Assembly (NCBI RefSeq): GCF_001270965.1
Contig: NZ_LGIA01000175.1
Location: 1 to 33,566, forward strand
Direction of reading: 5' to 3'
DNA: 33,566 nucleotides
Source: Sunxiuqinia dokdonensis
Lineage (GTDB): Bacteria > Bacteroidota > Bacteroidia > Bacteroidales > Prolixibacteraceae
Numbering within the stretch: position 1 is the first letter of the stretch; the number at the start of each line of letters is the position of its first letter. Below are positions 7,608 to 16,116 of the stretch, in pieces. A program made the translations under genes and the position numbers. Below the pieces are notes generated by a model. That model saw only the letters and a list, made by a program, of their open reading frames with translations. It made no database searches and was not told the origin of the DNA.

Positions 7608-7698
7608 GTCATCAAGAAGTCATTCGATTGTCATTAGGTGGTCATTAATTGATTGACACAACCAATGACTATAAAAACCAGGAATGACAATCATTGAC
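7608..7698. repeat. Array of 11-bp phased GTCATT boxes with inverted copies
   Basis: Four direct 11-bp units begin with GTCATC or GTCATT at 7608, 7619, 7630 and 7641 with no gaps. Two inverted copies (AATGAC) follow at 7664-7669 and 7683-7688, and TCATTGAC at 7691-7698. The first six bases are conserved and the last five vary, as expected for protein binding sites on one face of the helix. This sits in the 414-bp region between the divergent TetR and oxidoreductase genes, which holds no gene. Confidence 0.6.
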
Positions 7699-7858
7699 AG
7701 CTGCTACAGATAAATAGGCACGTAAGCGGATCAACAAGAAAGAAAGAAATATTTTCGCGCGGAAAAATCAAAATGGAAAGTGTGCAATCGAATTCACATT
7801 TTCACTATTTCAATTATCTTTACAGGAACTACGAAAAAAATTAACTAAACGCAATAAG

Positions 7859-9178
7859 ATGAACGATACCCGAAGAACTTTTATCAAACAATCAGCAGTT
7901 GTTACTGCCGGAATCGCTGCACTCCCAACCATTATGAATGCGGGCTGTGCCTCGCCCAACGAGAAGATTACCGTCGCCCTGATTGGCTGTCGTGGCATGG
8001 GATTTAATAACCTGCAATCATTTCTGAAAAACAAGGAAGTGGAATGTGTGGCGCTGTGCGATGTGGACCAGCGTGTGCTCGATAAACGGGCTGAAGATGT
8101 TGAAAAACTGACCGGTACGCGTCCGATTTTATATAAGGATTTCCGACAGGTGATTGACAACAAGGATATTGATGCCGTGATTGTGGGCACGCCGGATCAT
8201 TGGCACTGTTTGCCCATGGTTTATGCTTCGGAAGTGGGTAAGCATGTGTATGTTGAAAAACCAATTGGAACGACCATTGAAGAATGCAATGTGATGGTGG
8301 CCGCTCAAAAACGCTACGGAAACGTGGTGCAGGTTGGACAGTGGCAACGCAGCCACTCGCACTGGAACGATGCCGTTAACTATTTGCATGAAGGCAACAT
8401 TGGCCGGATTCGTTCCGTTCGTTCGTGGTCAAATGTGGGCTGGAAATCATCCATTCCGGTTGTTCCCGACAGTGAGGCGCCCGAAGGCGTGGATTATGAC
8501 ATGTGGTTGGGGCCAGCTCCCAAACGGCCATTTAACAAGAACCGTTTTCATGCTTCGTTTCGCTGGTACTGGGATTATGCCGGCGGTGTTATGACTGATT
8601 GGGGTGTCCATCTGTTGGACTTTGCCTTGTTCGGAATGAACCAGTACGTGCCCAAATCCATTATGGCGGTTGGTGGCAAATACGCGTTTCCAGAGGATGC
8701 CATGCAAACGCCCGACACGATGACGACTGTTTATGATTTTGGTGACTTTGGCTTGGTGTGGGATCATACCATTGGCGCTTATGGGGCCAATTATGGCGGG
8801 CGCGGACATGGTGTGGCCTTTGTTGGCGAGTACGGAACCTTGGTGGTTGACCGCAGTGGCTGGGAGGTGATCCCGGAGACCAAAAGCACCGGCAAGAAAG
8901 ATGGCTATGAAGGTGTTGGCTTACAGTCGGCACAAGGTGACGGGCTGGATTTACATGTGAAAAACTTTTTGGATTGCATTCGTACGGGGAATAAACCCAA
9001 TTGCGATATTGAAATTGGTGCACACATTGCGCGTTTTGCACATCTCGGAAATATCTCTTACCGGTTGGGCCGAAAAGTAAACTGGAACCCGGACAAGCAG
9101 GAGTTTGAAAACGATGATGAAGCCAACCAACTGGTCAAGGCAAATTATCGTTCGCCATGGACTTTGCCTAAGGTTTAG
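7859..9178 (+). CDS. Gfo/Idh/MocA-family oxidoreductase, Tat-exported and probably lipid-anchored
   Basis: 439 residues. The N-terminus carries a twin-arginine signal (R5-R6 in TRRTFIKQ), a hydrophobic stretch, and a lipobox-like NAGC with Cys30. The dinucleotide-binding Rossmann fold follows (VALIGCRGMGFNN, about 35-47), then the family's EKPIGTT motif (about 132-138) and the C-terminal alpha/beta substrate domain with the DWGVHLLDFALFGMNQ segment. Relatives use NAD(P) bound before Tat export to oxidise or cleave sugars and glycosides in the periplasm of Bacteroidota. Substrate is not indicated by neighbours: it stands alone. TATCTTTA (7815-7822) is a possible -7 box. A strong terminator follows 12 nt after the stop. 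Confidence 0.9.
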   Translation: MNDTRRTFIKQSAVVTAGIAALPTIMNAGCASPNEKITVALIGCRGMGFNNLQSFLKNKEVECVALCDVDQRVLDKRAEDVEKLTGTRPILYKDFRQVIDNKDIDAVIVGTPDHWHCLPMVYASEVGKHVYVEKPIGTTIEECNVMVAAQKRYGNVVQVGQWQRSHSHWNDAVNYLHEGNIGRIRSVRSWSNVGWKSSIPVVPDSEAPEGVDYDMWLGPAPKRPFNKNRFHASFRWYWDYAGGVMTDWGVHLLDFALFGMNQYVPKSIMAVGGKYAFPEDAMQTPDTMTTVYDFGDFGLVWDHTIGAYGANYGGRGHGVAFVGEYGTLVVDRSGWEVIPETKSTGKKDGYEGVGLQSAQGDGLDLHVKNFLDCIRTGNKPNCDIEIGAHIARFAHLGNISYRLGRKVNWNPDKQEFENDDEANQLVKANYRSPWTLPKV

Positions 9179-9190
9179 AATTTTCAATCC

Positions 9191-9232
9191 AAAAAAAGGC
9201 CAGCTTCATATTGCAGAAGCTGGCCTTTTTTT
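9191..9232. terminator. Bidirectional Rho-independent terminator
   Basis: A perfect 17-bp inverted repeat (9191-9207 and 9216-9232) encloses an 8-nt loop. The GC core GGCCAGCTTC/GAAGCTGGCC is flanked by a run of seven A on the left and seven T on the right, so it works in both directions. It separates the oxidoreductase gene from the convergent disrupted heme-barrel gene. Confidence 0.95.
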
Positions 9233-9799
9233 GATGTCTGTTTTAAGCGTTAGAATGCCGAAATGAATCCAAAATTCAGTTTGCTGATGGTATGGTTCGA
9301 ATCCGTAAAGTCCAGCGTATATTCTGCGGCCAATCGGATATTGGTCCGCAGCATGTAGCCCGCATGAATGGTCGCTGACTGGTAGTTGGCCAATTCAAAG
9401 TCCGATTCCACCCAATTGTATAAGGCCAAAAAGTACCAATCGCTTTGTTCTCCTTTGGGGCTGAAAATGAGTTCGGCCATAGCCGCATCGGTTTTCACAT
9501 CTTCCATCAGCGTGGTGCTGGTCATGTTCGGATAAACCTGCGAATCTTTGCGGTGAAGATATTGCGCATTGAGCTGCCATTTATCCGACGGCGCAAAGCT
9601 GAGGTCGGGCCCCCCGATGAAAACTTTATTGGTCATGTCATCCGCAATATTGTGTATAAGGTTTTCCTTCCCGGTATAGCCAAAAGCGCCAAGCCGGAAA
9701 GTTTCTCCTAAATCTTGCGAAACCCGCCCTAGGAGATTCTTGTACTTGTCATCGTCAAATACCCGCTGTGAGGCTTCACCAATTCCGTTTCCATTTATT

Positions 9800-9808
9800 A
9801 CTTCGACC
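9800..9808. repeat. IS target-site duplication, left copy
   Basis: ACTTCGACC, identical to 11111-11119. A 9-bp duplication fits the 9-12 bp range of IS4-family elements. Confidence 0.93.
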
Positions 9809-11110
9809 CATTAGTGTCTCGTTTAAATATTAAATCGTTCTTTGACAAAATTGGTAATCAATCGTTTGTAGTATTTTTTGTTGCGTGACGATTTGAATTG
9901 TTTCTTTTGGTTCCAAAAAAATGAGAAATGAACCAAGGGAAATATGTATTCGCACAAATCACCGAATTTCTGCCTCGCAGGGTCTTTGACCGTCTTGTGG
10001 TTAAGTACAGTGGCAACAAGCACGTCCGCACTTTTACATGTTGGAACCAGATGCTCTGTATGGTATTCGGACAACTTAGCAATCGCGACAGTCTTCGGGA
10101 TTTAATTGTTGCCATTGATGCGCACCGGAACAAGTCATATCATTTGGGACTCGGCTCCAGCGTGAAACTGGCGACTCTTGCAAGGGCAAACATCAACAGG
10201 AATTGCAAAATCTACGAAGAATTTGCCTGCCACCTGATAGACCATGCCCGCAGGGTTTGTGCCAATGACGATTTTGAAGTAAAAGTCGATGGCAATATTT
10301 ATGCTTTCGACTCCACAACAATCGACCTTAGCCTGAGTGTTTTCTGGTGGGCTGAGTTTCGCAAAAAGAAAGGTGGCGTAAAAATGCATACCCTATACGA
10401 TGTCAAGACCCAGATTCCGAGCTTTGTTCACATTACCACCGCATCAGTCAACGATGTAAATGCCATGGACAATACCCCATATGAGAAAGGCAGTTACTAC
10501 ATCTTTGACCGAGGCTACAATGATTTTGAGCGGCTTTACAGGATTCAAAAACTTGAAGCATGGTTTGTTGTACGGGCCAAAGACAACCTCAAGTTCAAGA
10601 GGATGTACTCTACCCAAGTTGACAAATCGACTGGGATAAGATGTGATCAAACCGGTGTTTTTTTGCACGCAAAATCTCACAATCGTTATCCACAGAAACT
10701 TCGTCGGGTCAAGTATTACGACTGTGAAACAGATGTTGAATTTGTTTTCCTGACAAACAACTTCGAACTCTCAGCCCGGGAAATCGCCATTCTTTATAAG
10801 AATCGCTGGCAAGTAGAATTGTTTTTTAAGTGGATCAAACAGCATCTTAAAGTGAAAAGCTTTTGGGGCCATACCCTTAATGCTGTAAAAACACAACTCT
10901 ATTGTGCAATTACCACATATTGTTTGGTGGCCATTATAAGCAAAGAACTGAAAATAGACCGTTCAACCTACGAAATTCTACAAATTTTAGGAATCTCGCT
11001 ACTGGACAAAACTCCTATCAAAGAGTTACTTACAAACAATGAATACAAAAATGTCAAAGAACTAAATTATAAACAATTGTCACTCAGTCTCTTTTAACGA
11101 GACAGTAGTG
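9809..11110 (+). mobile_element. IS4-family insertion sequence, complete (1302 bp)
   Basis: The ends are imperfect inverted repeats of 19 bp: CATTAGTGTCTCGTTTAAA at 9809-9827 and the complement of 11092-11110, matching at 16 of 19 positions. Identical 9-bp target duplications flank it. One intact transposase gene fills the element. The 119 bp before the transposase contain TTG at about 9852 and TATTTTTTG near 9872, a loose Bacteroidota promoter. Near the right end GTCTC-N7-GAGAC (11087-11103) forms a hairpin that includes the transposase stop. Identical target copies and an intact transposase point to a recent insertion. Confidence 0.95.
9928..11097 (+). CDS. IS4-family transposase
   Basis: 389 residues and apparently intact. 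The N-terminal part (residues 1-75) resembles the DUF4372 domain common in IS4-family transposases. The catalytic DDE triad is visible: D128 in YAFDSTTIDL, D194 in IFDRGYNDF, and E297 in the diagnostic YREK motif (Y290, R293, E297, K304, spacing 2-3-6). It should cut and paste DNA by the IS4 mechanism. ATG 9928 gives the standard length; an ATG at 9921 is in another frame. The gene runs opposite to the disrupted host gene and ends 13 bp before the element's right end. Confidence 0.95.
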   Translation: MNQGKYVFAQITEFLPRRVFDRLVVKYSGNKHVRTFTCWNQMLCMVFGQLSNRDSLRDLIVAIDAHRNKSYHLGLGSSVKLATLARANINRNCKIYEEFACHLIDHARRVCANDDFEVKVDGNIYAFDSTTIDLSLSVFWWAEFRKKKGGVKMHTLYDVKTQIPSFVHITTASVNDVNAMDNTPYEKGSYYIFDRGYNDFERLYRIQKLEAWFVVRAKDNLKFKRMYSTQVDKSTGIRCDQTGVFLHAKSHNRYPQKLRRVKYYDCETDVEFVFLTNNFELSAREIAILYKNRWQVELFFKWIKQHLKVKSFWGHTLNAVKTQLYCAITTYCLVAIISKELKIDRSTYEILQILGISLLDKTPIKELLTNNEYKNVKELNYKQLSLSLF

Positions 11111-11119
11111 ACTTCGACC
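11111..11119. repeat. IS target-site duplication, right copy
   Basis: ACTTCGACC, identical to 9800-9808. It lies in the coding sequence of the disrupted heme-barrel gene. Confidence 0.93.
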
Positions 11120-11772
11120 GCAAAACTGGTTCCCGAGGGTAGTCCGTAAGTCAACAAAACACCTTTGTCGTATTTCAGGTCGATACGGGACGTTCCAATT
11201 TGCGAGGTGTACAGCATGTAATCTTCGAGCGATAGTCGCAATTCGCGCTTAAACAGCGGGTCGGAAACCTGAAATTGTCCGAGGTAAATGTCAAAGTCCA
11301 CACCAAACAAGTCATTGTACATCAAAAAGGCATCTTCCACGCCGGCTACTTCACCTCGTTCACTAAAATAAAAGTAGAAGTAGTACGAAAGCCTGTCCGA
11401 CAGTTCGCCGCCTGAAAGTAGCTTCATCAGGTAGGGCGACGCAAAATCAGTTTTTTCATTACCATCGAGGTTGTAACTGACAAATCCTTCAAGCCGGACG
11501 GCGATGGGCAGTTCACGAAGCAAGGACAACTTTGGATCGCCGGTTTGGGCATAGTACCGAGGCGATTTTTCATCGGCCAGGCGAAAGCCATTTCCGGCAA
11601 ATTCATCGCCGTAGGGCTTAAGCATTGGTGCCGACGGCGCGTGGCAGGTGGTACAACTCAACTGATACTTTCGGGCGAAGGCAGGAATCGCCTGGCTTTG
11701 TTCTGCCAGAAAAAGCATGCCGCTCAGCAAGACCAAAATGGGGATCAATTTTCGTGTCATGGTTTTGTGTTT

Positions 11773-13137
11773 TTATGGATAGACTGTGATTTCGGTTGAA
11801 TGACTGTTCACCTCCAGGGCGGCATATTCTTCGGCCGGAACGTCGAGGTATTCGGCAACAGGCTTCACCAGCAAGCGGTAATAGAGCGATGCGGTCACCG
11901 TAACTTTCCCCGGCGTAATCTCATAGGGCAAGGTAAACGTGAAGGTTTCCGTCTTCGTTTCGCGTGGCCCAATGCGGTAGTCAACACCCAGCGATGCCGT
12001 GTTCCATTGCATAATGGTCATACGTCCCTGCGGATCGAAATAGGGCATGCGGAAAATCCGGTCGCCGATTGGCACATCTTCTCTTCTCACGCCCTCAAAA
12101 TTTTCAATGCCCAGCGGGACGCCCATGTCCTGATAAGCCATGGCGTCGCTGGCGATGGTGTATTCCTCGCCTTCAAAACCTTTTTTGTCAACCGGCAAAT
12201 GAAAGGTGTTGCCGGCTTCATCTTTGGCTTCAACATGCAGCCAAACAATGCGGTCTTCGACTGAGCCTGTTGGAAATTTATGGCCGGTTTTCTGGTTGAA
12301 CAAGGTGGTTGTGAAAACTACCACTTCGCCGGGAACCGTCTCCCGAATGTCGGGTTGAATACGCAGTTCAATGGTTCCGCGCACCTTTCCCGGATCATGC
12401 GCACCATTGAACAGGTGGGTGCGGGTATCCGGATAAGTTGTTCCCATCTTGGCCGTCTTCATTTCCGTGTCGGGCATGTGGCATTCCTGGCAGGTAACAT
12501 GATCGGCGGCATAGGGTCCTTCTTCCCACTCCAGTTGGGTTGATTTGACCCAAATGCCAAACGAATTTTTCTCGTTGTGACAAGTTCCGCAAATCCGGGT
12601 GTCGCTGAACAGGTCGATGGGGACAATCTGGTGGTCGGGCGATTCAATATCGCCTTTTCGTGAGCTGTATTTGGTGGTGCCGGTTTCAAGAATGAAATTG
12701 TGGTTGTAAGCCGTGTCCCCGTCAATGCCTTGAATCAGGTGACAAACTTCGCACGAAACGGACTCGTTGGCCCGTGAACCTTCGCCGGGACGTGGCGGTG
12801 GCATATCGCCGGTTAGAAAGGCCATTGGGGTGTGGCAGCCGTTACAGCCTTCGTGCATGCCTTCCATGGCGGGGTCTGCTTTGGAATGCGCAACGGCCAG
12901 CTTGAAATACTCAATCTCATCCCAATGGTGGGTGTAGGCTTCTGACATCATGGCCTGGCTCCATTGCTGATAAAACTGGTCGTGGCAGGAGCCACAATAC
13001 TCAGGCGTTTTGAAATCGCTGTAGTCGAGAGGCCCGGAATTGCTGCCTGTGTGGGGCGTTGGTTTTTTTAGGTTGAAGCCCAGTAGAAAGAACAGGATGA
13101 TGATACCAAAAGGAAGAAGCTTTAGTTGCATTTTCAT
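11773..13137 (-). CDS. Pentaheme c-type cytochrome with C-terminal beta-sandwich-like region
   Basis: 454 residues. An N-terminal hydrophobic segment (about 5-23) acts as signal or membrane anchor. Five CxxCH heme sites follow: C48-H52 (CGSCH), C98-H102 (CNGCH), C129-H133 (CEVCH), C183-H187 (CGTCH) and C216-H220 (CQECH). The arrangement resembles the cytochrome c554/multiheme fold; additional His residues such as H70-H71, H84 and H95 could be distal ligands. Residues about 240-450 contain no heme site and look like beta strands. It should carry electrons in the periplasm. The next gene, 12 nt downstream, is the monoheme outer-membrane barrel protein now interrupted by an IS, so the presumed partner is lost. 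No dedicated maturation genes lie nearby. Substrate or redox partner cannot be named. Confidence 0.9.
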   Translation of the reverse strand: MKMQLKLLPFGIIILFFLLGFNLKKPTPHTGSNSGPLDYSDFKTPEYCGSCHDQFYQQWSQAMMSEAYTHHWDEIEYFKLAVAHSKADPAMEGMHEGCNGCHTPMAFLTGDMPPPRPGEGSRANESVSCEVCHLIQGIDGDTAYNHNFILETGTTKYSSRKGDIESPDHQIVPIDLFSDTRICGTCHNEKNSFGIWVKSTQLEWEEGPYAADHVTCQECHMPDTEMKTAKMGTTYPDTRTHLFNGAHDPGKVRGTIELRIQPDIRETVPGEVVVFTTTLFNQKTGHKFPTGSVEDRIVWLHVEAKDEAGNTFHLPVDKKGFEGEEYTIASDAMAYQDMGVPLGIENFEGVRREDVPIGDRIFRMPYFDPQGRMTIMQWNTASLGVDYRIGPRETKTETFTFTLPYEITPGKVTVTASLYYRLLVKPVAEYLDVPAEEYAALEVNSHSTEITVYP

Positions 13138-13219
13138 GGTATTTGGTTTTTTTGTGAATATTGACAGGTTAGTGAAAGCTGTTCCGACTCTTTTTCAGGA
13201 ACATAATACACCGCACGTA

Positions 13220-13250
13220 TAAAATTAGCGAATCGTGCAAGGCGAATCAA
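13220..13250 (-). promoter_or_regulatory. Candidate promoter of the cytochrome operon
   Basis: On the minus strand TTG (13248-13250), 20 nt, then TAATTTTA (13220-13227), which matches TAnnTTTG except for the last base. It would give a leader of roughly 75 nt. Just upstream, TGTCTG/CAGACA and TGACTG/CAGTCA (about 13260-13290) form overlapping small hairpins of unknown role. Confidence 0.4.
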
Positions 13251-13384
13251 GGACATACAGTGTCTGACTGCCTGGAAAACAGACAGTCAATAATTTGACT
13301 CAGACTTAGTTGATTGATTGTCAACAGGAACGGTGGCGCGACAGCCTTGCCGACGCGAACCAATTTATATTCGATCTAAATAGA

Positions 13385-14257
13385 TCAAAAGTTTGAATGG
13401 GATGAGTCGGTGACTTGAATTTTTTCGGCTACTTTTTCCATCAGCCATTTGGGCGTAGAAGTGGCGCCGCAAATACCGGCCGATTCTTTCCCTTCGAACC
13501 ATTCCGGGTTCAGCTCTTCGGGTGAAGAAATAAAGTAGCTATTGGGGTTTTCCTTTTTGCAAACGTCGAACAGGAATTTCGCATTGGAACTTTTCTTTCC
13601 GCCAACAAAAATCAGGATGTCATGTTGTGTGGCAAATTCTCTCATTCGGGGAACCCGATTGGCCACTTGCCGGCAAATCGTATCTTTTACCACCAGCTTT
13701 TCGGTCGATTTTTGCCCGATCTTTCCGGCTAAATCATGAAACTGATCCAATGATTTGGTGGTTTGCGAAAACAGGTAAGCGGGTTTGTTTGGATTGACTT
13801 TCTGCAAGTCATCTTCATCTTCAACAATGATGGACTGGTTGTTGGTTTGCCCGTTCAAACCTGTCACTTCAGCGTGGCCTTTCTTTCCGAAAATAATGAT
13901 TTGCCCGTCTTTTTGCTCCATTTCCTTGAACGCTTTTTTTACCCGCTGCTGTAGTTTGAGTACCACCGGGCAGGTGGCATCAACCAGCTCAATGTTGTTG
14001 GCTTTGGCGTATTCGTAGGTTTCCGGAGGTTCGCCATGCGCCCGTAGCAACACCTGACAATTTTTCAAGGTGAAGAAAGTTTCGCGGTCAATGGTAATCA
14101 GGCCAATGGCTTCCAGGCGCTTGACCTCCATGCCATTGTGCACAATGTCGCCCAGGCAGTAGAGCTTTCCTCCCTTGTCGAGCGTTTCTTCCGCTTTTGT
14201 GATGGCATTCACCACCCCAAAACAAAAACCTGATTTATGATCGATCTCTACTTTCAC
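13385..14257 (-). CDS. ispH: 4-hydroxy-3-methylbut-2-enyl diphosphate reductase
   Basis: 290 residues. IspH performs the last step of the MEP isoprenoid pathway, reducing HMBPP to IPP and DMAPP in the cytosol with a [4Fe-4S] cluster. All three cluster cysteines are present: C12 (GFCFG), C96 (DATCPVV) and C195 (DTICRQV). The substrate-binding histidines in IVHNG (about 40) and RAHGE (about 74), the catalytic glutamate in GHAEV (E130) and the SQTT segment (164-167) are conserved. The start MKVEIDHKSGFCFGV matches the family. It lies 154 nt after cmk on the same strand, an order common in Bacteroidota. No anomaly in the gene. Confidence 0.97.
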   Translation of the reverse strand: MKVEIDHKSGFCFGVVNAITKAEETLDKGGKLYCLGDIVHNGMEVKRLEAIGLITIDRETFFTLKNCQVLLRAHGEPPETYEYAKANNIELVDATCPVVLKLQQRVKKAFKEMEQKDGQIIIFGKKGHAEVTGLNGQTNNQSIIVEDEDDLQKVNPNKPAYLFSQTTKSLDQFHDLAGKIGQKSTEKLVVKDTICRQVANRVPRMREFATQHDILIFVGGKKSSNAKFLFDVCKKENPNSYFISSPEELNPEWFEGKESAGICGATSTPKWLMEKVAEKIQVTDSSHSNF

Positions 14258-14266
14258 AGTTTATTT

Positions 14267-14315
14267 AAGTTCCAAGTTCCAAGTTCCAAGTTTCGAGTTT
14301 TGAGTTTCGTGTTTT
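14267..14315. repeat. 7-bp tandem repeat in the cmk-ispH spacer
   Basis: Seven contiguous heptamers: AAGTTCC three times, then AAGTTTC, GAGTTTT, GAGTTTC and GTGTTTT. The exact copies lie on the ispH side and decay towards cmk. Further on, ACTAATCCCCAA occurs at 14390-14401 and ACTAATCCCCAA again at 14411-14422, so the whole 154-bp spacer is repetitive. No gene is present. Confidence 0.75.
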
Positions 14316-14411
14316 TTGAATCGCTTGGTTTAAAACATTCGATTCACCCGAAATCTGCTTGCCCAGTAGCAAATATGTAATCGCCAATTACTAATCCCCA
14401 ATAACCAATAA

Positions 14412-15125
14412 CTAATCCCCAACTTCCATTCGCTCTTTCGCCTTCGTCAGTGCCCATTCCAGCTGTTCTTCACGGTTCAGGTAGCTGTTGTCCAGGATCA
14501 AGGCGTCATCGGCTTGTTTTAATGGGCTTTCTTTTCGGCCCGAATCAATGCGGTCGCGGTCTTCCACGTTTTTCAGAATATCCTCGAAGCTCATGGTTTG
14601 CCCTTTCGCTTTTAGCTCGTCGTAACGCCGTTGGGCACGCACTTCGGGGCTGGCAGTCATAAATATTTTCAGTTCGGCGTCAGGAAAAACTACCGTGCCA
14701 ATGTCACGGCCATCCATCACAATGCCTTTGTTTTTACCCATCGCCTGCTGTTGTTGCACCATGGCTTCGCGCACTTCGCGAATGGTTGCTACCGGGCTCA
14801 CATGGCTGGCAACAGGCAGCTGCCTGATTTCCTCTTCTACATTTGCGCCATTCAGAAAGGTTTCATTTTCGCCCGTCGTTTCATTTAACCTGAATTCAAT
14901 GGTGATCTCGTCCAGACGAGCGATGAGTGCTTGTTCATTCACCTTCCCGTTTCCGGCTAGCTGATGACGCAAGGCAAAAAGCGTGACGGCCCGGTACATG
15001 GCACCGCTATCGAGGTAAATGTAGCCGAGCTGCTTGGCTAACTGTTTGGCAACCGTGCTTTTTCCGCAGGATGAGTGGCCGTCAATGGCAATGACAATCT
15101 TTTTGTTGTCCGTTGGTTGATTCAT
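14412..15125 (-). CDS. cmk: Cytidylate kinase
   Basis: 237 residues. It phosphorylates CMP and dCMP with ATP in pyrimidine nucleotide metabolism. The P-loop GHSSCGKST (about 15-23), the [14 protein letters not shown] segment (about 37-50) and the conserved [31 protein letters not shown] block (about 136-166) are diagnostic. A charged run ERDRID.GRKESPL near residue 190 fits the nucleoside-binding part. Length is normal for the type I enzyme. ispH lies downstream on the same strand; porQ is close upstream but separated by a gene on the other strand. A -7 promoter box lies only six bases before the ATG, which suggests a leaderless transcript. Confidence 0.96.
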   Translation of the reverse strand: MNQPTDNKKIVIAIDGHSSCGKSTVAKQLAKQLGYIYLDSGAMYRAVTLFALRHQLAGNGKVNEQALIARLDEITIEFRLNETTGENETFLNGANVEEEIRQLPVASHVSPVATIREVREAMVQQQQAMGKNKGIVMDGRDIGTVVFPDAELKIFMTASPEVRAQRRYDELKAKGQTMSFEDILKNVEDRDRIDSGRKESPLKQADDALILDNSYLNREEQLEWALTKAKERMEVGD

Positions 15126-15130
15126 GAGCG

Positions 15131-15138
15131 CAAAGATA
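15131..15138 (-). promoter_or_regulatory. cmk -7 promoter element, suggests leaderless mRNA
   Basis: TATCTTTG on the minus strand matches TAnnTTTG exactly. Only six bases separate it from the cmk ATG, so transcription would begin at or next to the start codon. No good -33 element was seen. Confidence 0.5.
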
Positions 15139-15255
15139 TTGTTTTTCGACAGAACAGCAGATTTTTGGGTCTTATTTGTCAGGTCCGGTTGATTGGGAGA
15201 ATGACACTTTCCATGGATATATGCGTATACCTGTTGTCACTCAAAAAAAATCACA

Positions 15256-16116
15256 ATGAATAAACGATCATCGCTTTTTCTTTTGCTGGTTTTGCTTGTT
15301 TTGTCTTTGTCAACGCTTGCTCAGGATTCGAAAGAGCATGTTTTCTATCAGGTGGAAACCACCGACGGTAGCGTTTTTAAGGGGCGTTTGGTGTACGAAG
15401 ATGAGACGAGTTTGAAGCTGGAATCTGAAACGCTGGGGGAGATTACGATCCCGCGGGTAAATGTCGTCCGGATTAAGACGCTGGGGAGCTATAAGAAAGT
15501 GGGGACAGCGTATTGGGCCGAGTACCCGCAGGATACGCGGTATTTTTGGGCTCCTACCGGCTATGGACTGCGAAAAGCTGAAGGCTACTATCAAAATGTT
15601 TGGATTTACTTTAACCAGATTGTTTATGGTGTCAGCGATCATTTTTCAATTGGATTGGGAACAATTCCCCTGGTTTTGTTCTTTGGAGAGTCGACACCGG
15701 TTTGGATTACGCCAAAAGTTTCGTTTGAGTTAGAAGAAGATAAAGTAAGCTTGGGATTTGGCGGTTTGTTTGGCGCTGTGTTGGGTGAAGATATTGGCTT
15801 CGGGATTCTTTACGGGGTGACGACTTTTGGCTCACGACAAAAAAACATCAGTTTTGGAATGGGTTGGGGATATGCTGACGAGGATTTTGCTTCATCCCCG
15901 GTGTTTAACGTGAGTGCGCTATATCGGCTTGGCCCGAAGGGATATCTACTATCCGAGAACTATTACTTTCCGGGGGACAGTGCTTTTGGCTTGCTCTCGT
16001 TGGGCGGGCGTAGCCTGTTGGGAAAAGTAGGGCTGGATTACGGCGGCGTCATTCCTCTTGGAGAAGATACAGGCGTGAATATCATTCCCTGGCTGGGAGT
16101 GACCGTTCCGTTTTAA
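15256..16116 (+). CDS. Secreted protein with SH3/Sm-like N-terminus and barrel-like C-terminus, unknown function
   Basis: 286 residues, not recognised as a named family. A signal peptide (MNKRSSLFLLLVLLVLSLSTLAQ) is followed by a compact beta region (about 30-72: YQVETTDGSVFKGRLVYEDETSLKLESETLGEITIPRVNVVRIK) with the look of a small SH3/Sm-like barrel. The rest is glycine- and aromatic-rich with alternating strands (WIYFNQIVYGVSDHFSIGLGTIPLVLF and later) and ends in VTVPF with a terminal Phe, which suggests an outer-membrane barrel. It is transcribed against its neighbours, and its stop overlaps the porQ stop by four bases in a convergent arrangement. It sits between porQ and cmk, genes often adjacent in Bacteroidota, so it may be a later insertion. 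Confidence 0.8.
   Translation: MNKRSSLFLLLVLLVLSLSTLAQDSKEHVFYQVETTDGSVFKGRLVYEDETSLKLESETLGEITIPRVNVVRIKTLGSYKKVGTAYWAEYPQDTRYFWAPTGYGLRKAEGYYQNVWIYFNQIVYGVSDHFSIGLGTIPLVLFFGESTPVWITPKVSFELEEDKVSLGFGGLFGAVLGEDIGFGILYGVTTFGSRQKNISFGMGWGYADEDFASSPVFNVSALYRLGPKGYLLSENYYFPGDSAFGLLSLGGRSLLGKVGLDYGGVIPLGEDTGVNIIPWLGVTVPF

Larger units (their letters stand above)
9250..11760 (-). pseudogene. Monoheme outer-membrane barrel protein, split by an IS4-family element
   Basis: Before the insertion this was a 399-residue gene. The N-terminal part (11760 down to 11111) has a signal peptide and a single heme site CTTCH (C36, C39, H40) in IPAFARKYQLSCTTCHAPSAP, then KPYGDEFAGNGFRL and aromatic-rich strands. 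The C-terminal part (9799 down to 9250) continues the barrel and ends in LNFGFISAF with a terminal Phe. Removing 9809-11110 plus one 9-bp target copy joins the halves exactly in frame (FAVEV to INGNGIGEA), with no other damage. As it stands, translation of the N-terminal part runs into the element and stops after TTVSLKETE, leaving about half a barrel. The pentaheme cytochrome gene is 12 nt upstream. The intact family probably sits in the outer membrane with its heme near or in the pore; electron transfer is inferred. Confidence 0.9.

Noticed and set aside
13310-13325. FNR-type site (TTGATTGATTGTCAA) upstream of the cytochrome operon
   Set aside because: Only four bases match on each side and the spacing is off, so it is not separable from chance.
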